NCBI RefSeq assembly: GCF_000763375.1
Contig: NZ_JPSY01000001.1
Location: 1,860,001-1,924,000, forward strand
Direction of reading: 5' to 3'
DNA from: Microbacterium profundi
GTDB lineage: Bacteria > Actinomycetota > Actinomycetes > Actinomycetales > Microbacteriaceae
DNA: 64,000 bases
The notes beneath the pieces are model-generated. The model had not been told where the DNA came from and searched no databases. It saw only the letters and a program-made list of their open reading frames with translations. A program made the translations under genes and the position numbers. This document shows, one piece after another, positions 58,690 to 64,000 of the stretch. Numbering within the stretch: the first letter of the stretch is position 1; the number at the start of each line of letters is the position of its first letter.

Positions 58690-59693
58690 GGCAGGTCGAT
58701 CGCCTCCAGCTGAGCGAGCAGGGACTCGACCGCCTCGACATTGCGGACGCCGGCCTCACCAGCGGGGAACGGCACGATCAGGTATCGGCCACTCACGACT
58801 GCCGGTAGCTGGGCTGTCGCCGGATTCGTCTCAAGCATGCCGATCTTCTTCTCCGCTGAACTCCACGCAGAATCGACCAGCACGATGACATCGGGGTTCG
58901 CGTCGACGATGGCCTCCCAGCTCAGGCTCGACCAGGTCTCGTCCACGTCTTCCGCGATGTTGGTGAGCCCCGCGGCATCCATCATCATCTGCGGTGCGCC
59001 GATGCCGGCGCCGACGAACGGGGTGTCGCTGCCCGAGCTGAACCAGAGAGCGGTCAGCCCGCGATCATCGGGGGTGACTGCCTCGAGTCGGCCTTGCAGA
59101 TCGGTGACGAGGTCGGCCGCGGCATCCGATGCATCGAATATCGCGCCGACCTGCTCGATCTCGGCGAAGACGTCATCGAAGGTCAGCGGGGTGGGCTGAT
59201 AATCGGGCTCCTGGCAGGCCGACGGCGACACGAACGTGTTCACCCCGAGCGAGGCGAGCACTTCGCGATCACCGGCCCCGTCGGCGGTGACGTTGGACTC
59301 CCATCCCGCGTAGACGAGGTCGGGCTCGAGCTCGAGCGTCGCTTCCTGGCCGGGAACTTTATCGGAGATCACCGGGATCTCGGCGCCGCGACCCGCCCAT
59401 GCTGCTGCAAGCGGTCCGTCCGAGAACGCAGTGCCGATCAGGTGGTCTTCGAGGCCCAACGCGAGCATCATCTCGATCGAGGTCGACTTGATCGCGAGGA
59501 CATCCTCGGGCGCTTCGTCGAAGGTGACGCTGGTGCCGCAGTTGTCGATCGTCAGCGGGTAGGCGGAACCCGCAGCGGGGCTCGGGGTATCTTCGGCTGC
59601 CGTGCTTGGGGCACTGGCGGAGCACCCGCTGACGACGAGAGCAGTGAGCAGAATGGCGGATGCCGCGAGGGGGCGGCCGGTGAGCGTGGGCAT
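58686..59693 (-). CDS. F420-0-type ABC importer, substrate-binding lipoprotein
   Basis: FhuD/BtuF-type binding lipoprotein of 335 residues. A type II signal peptide ends at Cys24 (VVSGC), followed by a Ser/Thr/Ala linker. The mature part has CGTSVTFDEAPEDVLAIKSTSIEMMLALG and SWEAIVDANPDVIVLVDSAW. The ATG at 59693 has AGGAG at ideal distance; an upstream in-frame start is rejected. Together with the next two overlapping genes it forms a complete importer. The set's link to F420 is by genome context in several actinobacteria; the ligand has not been read from sequence. Confidence 0.9.
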   Translation of the reverse strand: MPTLTGRPLAASAILLTALVVSGCSASAPSTAAEDTPSPAAGSAYPLTIDNCGTSVTFDEAPEDVLAIKSTSIEMMLALGLEDHLIGTAFSDGPLAAAWAGRGAEIPVISDKVPGQEATLELEPDLVYAGWESNVTADGAGDREVLASLGVNTFVSPSACQEPDYQPTPLTFDDVFAEIEQVGAIFDASDAAADLVTDLQGRLEAVTPDDRGLTALWFSSGSDTPFVGAGIGAPQMMMDAAGLTNIAEDVDETWSSLSWEAIVDANPDVIVLVDSAWSSAEKKIGMLETNPATAQLPAVVSGRYLIVPFPAGEAGVRNVEAVESLLAQLEAIDLP

Positions 59694-59878
59694 TGATCTC
59701 CTGAGCGCAAGTCGAATGTGAAGACGAGCGGCCAAGATTCCGGCCGAGAAACCCTGCCAATGCGGGCGAGGTGTGCGGCGAGTCTAGCGGAAGCGGCAGG
59801 TGCCTGTTGCTGATCCGACAGGTTTCGGCTCGCTGCGTCACGCGCCGAGGGTGCTGCGCACAGGGCACAATGGGGTGC

Positions 59879-61063
59879 ATGAGCAAACGCAGCGAAGCGG
59901 TTCTGGTCGACGTCGTCCGCACCCCGGTGGGGCGCGGCAAACCCGGCGGCGCACTGAGCGAGGTGCATCCGGTCGACCTCGCGGCAGGGGTCTTGAAGGT
60001 GATCCTCGAGCGCAACGGCCTGGAGTCACGGCAGATCGATGATGTGCTCCTCGGCTGTGTGAGCCAGGTCGGCGACCAGTCGATGAACATCGCCAGACAG
60101 GCGGTGCTGGCCGCGGGATTCGACGAATCCATCCCTGGTGCGACGATCGACAGGCAGTGCGGATCGAGTCAGCAAGCCGTGCACATCGCAGCCCAGGGGA
60201 TCATGGCCGGCGCCTACGACGCGGTCTTGGTCGGCGGCGTGGAGTCGATGAGCCGCGTTCCGCTCGGGTCGTCCGCGGCGGGCGGATCTCCGATGTCGCC
60301 GCGACTGCGCGCCCGCTACCCCGAAGGGCTGGTGAACCAGGGCGTCTCCGCAGAGCTCATCGCGCATCGCTGGGGCTTCGACCGTGACCGGCTCGACGCC
60401 TTCGCGGCCGAATCGCACCGTCGCGCCGCACAGGCATGGGCGGACGGATTCTTCGACAGCACGGTCGTCGCCGTCGACGAGGCGCCGGACGCACGAGCCG
60501 ATGAGACGGTGCGCCCAGGGACGACCGCCGAGAAGCTCGCCGGACTTCAACCCGCGTTCCGTACCGATGCTCTCGCTGCGCGATTCCCGGAGTTGGGATG
60601 GAGTATCACGCCGGGCAACTCCTCACCGCTGACGGACGGCGCATCCGCCGCCCTGCTGATGAGCGCGGAGCGCGCAGAGGCGCTGGGACTCCGAGCCAGG
60701 GCGCGATTCCATGCGTTCTCCGTCGTGGGCGACGACCCGATGATGATGCTCACCGGGCCGATCCCCGCCACTCGTCGCATCCTCGAGCGCGCAGGTCTCA
60801 CCATGGCCGACCTCGACGCGTACGAGGTGAACGAGGCCTTCGCCTCCGTGCCCCTCGCGTGGACGGCGGAACTGGGGGCGGATGCTGCGAAGCTGAATCC
60901 GCGCGGCGGCGCTATCGCGCTGGGGCACGCGCTCGGCTCTTCGGGTACGCGCCTGCTCGGCACGCTCGTCGATCACCTCGAGGCAACCGGCGGACGTTAC
61001 GGACTGCAGACCATGTGCGAGGGCGGCGGCATGGCGAACGCGACGATCATCGAGCGGCTCTGA
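59879..61063 (+). CDS. Thiolase family protein (acetyl-CoA C-acyltransferase)
   Basis: Thiolase of 394 residues. The acyl cysteine is in DRQCGSSQQAVH (near residue 89), EVNEAFASVPL follows, and the catalytic His and second Cys are in GGAIALGHALGSSG and TMCEGGGMA. In place of the common GHPxGxTG the sequence reads GHALGSSG, typical of a branch acting on longer or branched acyl-CoAs, including steroid-like substrates. CACAAT lies seven bases before the ATG, so a leaderless transcript is possible. It stands alone, divergent from the importer operon. Confidence 0.88.
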   Translation: MSKRSEAVLVDVVRTPVGRGKPGGALSEVHPVDLAAGVLKVILERNGLESRQIDDVLLGCVSQVGDQSMNIARQAVLAAGFDESIPGATIDRQCGSSQQAVHIAAQGIMAGAYDAVLVGGVESMSRVPLGSSAAGGSPMSPRLRARYPEGLVNQGVSAELIAHRWGFDRDRLDAFAAESHRRAAQAWADGFFDSTVVAVDEAPDARADETVRPGTTAEKLAGLQPAFRTDALAARFPELGWSITPGNSSPLTDGASAALLMSAERAEALGLRARARFHAFSVVGDDPMMMLTGPIPATRRILERAGLTMADLDAYEVNEAFASVPLAWTAELGADAAKLNPRGGAIALGHALGSSGTRLLGTLVDHLEATGGRYGLQTMCEGGGMANATIIERL

Positions 61064-61078
61064 CGTCCAGCTTTCCGG

Positions 61079-62233
61079 TCAGGTGTTCTCGGACAACTTC
61101 GGTCGCGCCCAGCGCGCAGGGAGATGGGGACCGTCCCACACCTGGATCACGCCCCACAGTGCGGCTGTGATCGGCACGGCGAGAATGGCTCCCACGATGC
61201 CGCCCAGCACTGTGCCGACGGTCAGGGCGACGAGGATGACGAACGCGTGCAGCTTCATCGATCGTCCCATCAGTACCGGCTGCAGGAAGTTTCCCTCCAG
61301 CTGGTTGACCAGCACGACGATGCCGACCACGATGAGGGCGTTCAGCCAGCCGTTGGCCACCAGCGCCACGAGGGCGGCGAGGATTCCGGCGACGGTCGCT
61401 CCGACGATGGGGATGAAGGCGAGGAGGAAGACCAGCACGGCGAGCGGGATGGCGAGAGGAACCTGCAGGATGAGCAGGCCGATGAGGATGCCGATCGCGT
61501 CCACTGCCGCAACAGTGGCGGTGCCGCGCACATACGAACCGAGCGTGCTGACCGTCTTGTCTCCGATCCGGCGAGCTCGAACATAGCCCTGACCGCGGAA
61601 CGGGCGGAGCAGGAACTCCCACATCCGCGGGCCATCCTTTAGGAAGAAGAACAGGATCGTCACCATCAGCACGAGGCCGGTCACGAAGCTGGCGACGGCG
61701 CTGACGCCGGCGATCGCGCCGGAGCCGAACTGTGCGCTCGTGACGAACTCGGTGAGTGTGTCGACCCACTCGTCGATCTGCTCGGGCTGCAGGAAGTCGA
61801 ACGGCAGTGTCTGCAACCAGGCGAGCAGACGCTGGAAGCCTTCCTCCGCCTGGGAGTAGAGATCGTCCCACTGATCGAGAACGGCCCACACGATCAGCCA
61901 ACCGAGCGCACCCAGGATCAGGACGATCCCGAGCAGGGTGATCACGGTCGCCGGCAGCGACGGCACACCGCGATGCCGCATCCAGCCCATCACGGGATTG
62001 AAGGCACAGGCGAGGATCAGAGCGATCATCAGCGGGATCGTGACGAGCGTGAGCTGCTGGAACGCGAAGGTGATCCCGGCCACGACAGCGACCACGACGA
62101 TGATCTGAATCGCGCGGATGCCGAGCTTGCCGAACCCGTCTGCCCAGAGGCTCCACGGCGCGCGAGTCGCTTTCAGCTCGACGTCCCGCGACTCGAGTCG
62201 CACTCGTTGCGGATCATTTCGGAACAGTCCCAT
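61079..62233 (-). CDS. AI-2E family (PerM-like) membrane protein
   Basis: Polytopic membrane protein of 384 residues with about eight helices. Two N-terminal helices (IIVVVAVVAGITFAF; LILACAFNPVMGWM) are followed by a large outer segment and a C-terminal group with family words VTILFFFLKDG, FIPIVGATVAGILAALVAL and NQLEGNFLQPVLMGRSMKLHAF. Family members export peptides or signals or exchange ions; few are characterised. It is convergent with the thiolase, 15 bp apart. Confidence 0.88.
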   Translation of the reverse strand: MGLFRNDPQRVRLESRDVELKATRAPWSLWADGFGKLGIRAIQIIVVVAVVAGITFAFQQLTLVTIPLMIALILACAFNPVMGWMRHRGVPSLPATVITLLGIVLILGALGWLIVWAVLDQWDDLYSQAEEGFQRLLAWLQTLPFDFLQPEQIDEWVDTLTEFVTSAQFGSGAIAGVSAVASFVTGLVLMVTILFFFLKDGPRMWEFLLRPFRGQGYVRARRIGDKTVSTLGSYVRGTATVAAVDAIGILIGLLILQVPLAIPLAVLVFLLAFIPIVGATVAGILAALVALVANGWLNALIVVGIVVLVNQLEGNFLQPVLMGRSMKLHAFVILVALTVGTVLGGIVGAILAVPITAALWGVIQVWDGPHLPARWARPKLSENT

Positions 62234-62314
62234 GCACCCGAGGTTAACTCTCAGGTCGCGATTGCGCCGTTACCCCGCACGGACAACGACAGAACCGCGA
62301 CCTGGACGAGCGGT

Positions 62315-63850
62315 TCAGGACCGCGCGACCTCCAGCTCGATCACCGACCATGACAGCGGCGGCAGGCTCGCCCGCACCGCCCCGTCGACGATCTCGGCGC
62401 CGGGCAGCGGCACCATCCGTACGGAGTCGGGGGCGCTCTCGAGATTCGCGGTGAATCGGTCGCCGTCTTCGGGGATCGTCAGCGTCTCGGCGTTCTTGAC
62501 CCGAAGGTTGCCCAGCCCGCGCAGATCGACGGTGAGGTCGTTCGACTCCTCCAGCGAGCGGTTCGCGACGAACACGACCAGTCGGCCGGTCTCCTCGTCC
62601 CACGTCGCGGCCGCGTCGACGGCATCCACATCGCCGTATCTCTTGGTGCTGATCTGCGATGACGAAACGGCGAGACGCAGGATCTGCCCGCGGGCGAGCC
62701 GGGCCATCCGCTCGAAGGGCCAGAACGTCGACTGCCGCCAGGCGGCCCCGCCCTCCTCGGAGCGGATCGGGGCGATGACATTGACGAGCTGCGCCTGATT
62801 GGCGATCCGCACCCGGTCGCCGTGGCGCAGCAGGCTGTTGAGGAACGTGCCGACGACGACGGCATCCGTCACCGAATACGTGTCCTCGATGAGGCGGGGG
62901 TGCGTGCGCCACGACTTCGAAACCTGATGCGGCTGGTCGTCGGTGTCGAGTCCCGACTGGTACCAGACGTTCCACTCGTCGAACGAGATGTCCACCTGCT
63001 TGGTGTGCTTGCCCGCGGCCTTCACGGCGTCGATCGTCGCGACCACGCCCTCGATGAAGGCGTCCATCTCGACGGCCTCGGCGAGGAACGACTCGGCGTC
63101 GCCGTCGTGCTCCTGGTAGTACGCGTGCATCGAGATGTAGTCGACCTCGTTGTAGGCGTGCGTGAGCACGGTGTGCTCCCACGTGCCGAACGTGGGCATG
63201 CCGCGGTTGGACGATCCGACCGCGACGAGCTCGATCGAGTCATCGACCAGCTTCATCGCCTTGGCGGTCTCCTGTGCGAGACGCCCGTACTCCGCAGCAG
63301 TCTTGTGACCGATCTGCCACGGGCCGTCGAGTTCGTTGCCCAGGCACCACAGCTTGATGTCGAACGGATCGGCCGCGCCGTTCTTGCGGCGCAGGTCCGA
63401 CCAGTACGTGCCGCCGGGATGGTTCGCGTACTCCACGAGTGCGCGCGCCTCTTCGACGCCACGGGTGCCGAGGTTGATCGCCTCCATGATCTCGACGTCG
63501 GCCGCACGCGCCCAGTCCACGAACTCGTGCAGGCCGAACGCGTTGGTCTCGATCGTGTGCCAGGCGCCGTCGATGCGCGTCGGGCGGTCGGCGGCGGGGC
63601 CGACGCCGTCCTCCCAGAGATAGCCCGAGACGAAGTTGCCGCCGGGGTAGCGGACGACCGTCGGCCCCATCTCCTTGACGAGCGAGAGCACGTCCTTGCG
63701 GAAGCCGCGCTCATCGGCCATCGGATGGCCCGGCTCGTAGATGCCGGTGTACACGCAGCGGCCCATGTGCTCGACGAACGAGCCGAAGAGCCTGCGCGGC
63801 ACGTCGGCGATCGTGTAGTCGCGGTCGATGGTGATACGGGCGTGGGACAT
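62315..63850 (-). CDS. Alpha-L-arabinofuranosidase, GH51
   Basis: Glycoside hydrolase of 511 residues, cytoplasmic (no signal peptide), which removes arabinofuranose from short oligosaccharides. The acid/base Glu is in WCLGNELDGPW (near residue 175) and the nucleophile Glu in ISFDEWNVWY (near residue 294). The N-terminal FGSFVEHMGRCVYTGIYEP and VVRYPGGNFVSGYLWEDGVGP are typical. A C-terminal beta-sandwich follows. It lies 39 bp downstream of a sugar ABC permease gene on the same strand, so it probably degrades what that importer brings in. Confidence 0.94.
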   Translation of the reverse strand: MSHARITIDRDYTIADVPRRLFGSFVEHMGRCVYTGIYEPGHPMADERGFRKDVLSLVKEMGPTVVRYPGGNFVSGYLWEDGVGPAADRPTRIDGAWHTIETNAFGLHEFVDWARAADVEIMEAINLGTRGVEEARALVEYANHPGGTYWSDLRRKNGAADPFDIKLWCLGNELDGPWQIGHKTAAEYGRLAQETAKAMKLVDDSIELVAVGSSNRGMPTFGTWEHTVLTHAYNEVDYISMHAYYQEHDGDAESFLAEAVEMDAFIEGVVATIDAVKAAGKHTKQVDISFDEWNVWYQSGLDTDDQPHQVSKSWRTHPRLIEDTYSVTDAVVVGTFLNSLLRHGDRVRIANQAQLVNVIAPIRSEEGGAAWRQSTFWPFERMARLARGQILRLAVSSSQISTKRYGDVDAVDAAATWDEETGRLVVFVANRSLEESNDLTVDLRGLGNLRVKNAETLTIPEDGDRFTANLESAPDSVRMVPLPGAEIVDGAVRASLPPLSWSVIELEVARS

Positions 63851-63888
63851 TGCTCTCCTTGTTTCTGGCTGGATGCCGGGGTGACGGA

Positions 63889-64000
63889 CTACTGACCGCC
63901 GAAGCCGCTGGTCGCGACTCCCTTGACGATCTGCTTCTGGAAGATGATGAACACGATGATGAGCGGAAGGGCTGCGAGCACCGCCTGCGCCATGACCTGC
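63889..64000 (-). CDS. Carbohydrate ABC transporter permease, C-terminal end only
   Basis: The last 36 codons of a MalG-type permease enter from the right edge. They read QAVLAALPLIIVFIIFQKQI, then VKGVATSGFGGQ and a stop. This C-terminal FxxFQKxxxxGxxxGxxxG pattern is diagnostic. It precedes the GH51 gene, pointing to an arabino-oligosaccharide uptake operon. Confidence 0.88.
   Translation of the reverse strand, partial: QVMAQAVLAALPLIIVFIIFQKQIVKGVATSGFGGQ

Noticed and set aside
59700..59878. Cobalamin riboswitch before the F420-0 importer
   Set aside because: There is a GGCC hairpin and GC-rich pairing, but the B12-box pattern was not found.
62253..62303. AGGTCGCG / CGCGACCT inverted repeat between the GH51 gene and the AI-2E gene
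   Set aside because: Only 8 bp with a 35-base loop and no T-run; too weak to call a terminator.

Overview
The window is high-GC, densely packed actinobacterial DNA that most resembles a Microbacterium-like member of the Microbacteriaceae. Support for this: Fgd-type and other F420 enzymes, a CofC/CofD/CofE set with a proposed F420-0 importer, Cds1-like cysteine desulfhydrase, many leaderless-looking promoters, and two families of intergenic repeats (a 'gcttcgactcgc...gctcaacccgtttcgtctcgct' inverted repeat and a 'ccctgagcctgtcgaaggg' element). No rRNA, tRNA or CRISPR was recognised.

Region 1 (1-5.1 kb): a carbohydrate ABC importer (binding protein, two permeases, the last cut by the left edge) behind a class V aminotransferase, divergent from a FadR-type regulator with two perfect FadR-consensus sites between them.

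Region 2 (5.2-11.3 kb): an aldo/keto reductase, an ACT-domain protein, a Cds1-like enzyme with a small membrane protein, then gntR(UTRA)-rbsD-rbsK divergent from a small transaldolase.

Region 3 (11.5-17.7 kb): a complete non-phosphorylating L-fucose route (FadR regulator, fuconolactonase, KDF dehydrogenase, diketo-deoxyfuconate hydrolase, L-fuconate dehydratase, L-fucose dehydrogenase, FucU mutarotase).

Region 4 (17.8-28 kb): a ketose 3-epimerase-like protein divergent from a ribose-type ABC importer; then a translationally coupled four-gene operon (FGGY kinase, 2-hydroxyacid dehydrogenase, diverged shikimate-dehydrogenase-like protein, phosphotriesterase-like lactonase) divergent from a cupin phosphoglucose isomerase. 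A 15-bp motif, CCTGTNNTTACAAGT, recurs in three divergent promoter regions (10.6, 18.8, 27.4 kb) and appears to join regions 2 and 4 into one regulon for an unidentified sugar or polyol. This is the best candidate here for an undescribed pathway. The importer promoter also carries the fucose-type palindrome.

Region 5 (28-37.2 kb): a 16-copy minisatellite, a CGNR protein/EamA transporter pair, a VOC protein, a HepT-MntA toxin-antitoxin module whose antitoxin has an extra HTH domain, and the methylcitrate operon (regulator, prpD, prpB, prpC, thiolase). A repeat element is inserted in frame inside prpD.

Region 6 (37.2-46.8 kb): a rearranged, compositionally looser segment. It has a frameshifted PEP-synthase regulator, a truncated ppsA, an IS3-family element without a target duplication, a 5'-truncated SDR, a zinc alcohol dehydrogenase, and an IclR-controlled carboxyltransferase/BCCP/biotin carboxylase operon (split pyruvate carboxylase or oxaloacetate decarboxylase). 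It ends in a remnant of an F420-0 permease paralogue.

Region 7 (46.8-61 kb): the F420 cluster: four luciferase-like F420 oxidoreductases including fgd, cofE, cofD, cofC, a SWIM/SNF2 helicase and the F420-0-type importer. No FO synthase is visible, so cofactor salvage is likely. A thiolase, an AI-2E family membrane protein, a GH51 arabinofuranosidase and the end of another sugar permease close the window.
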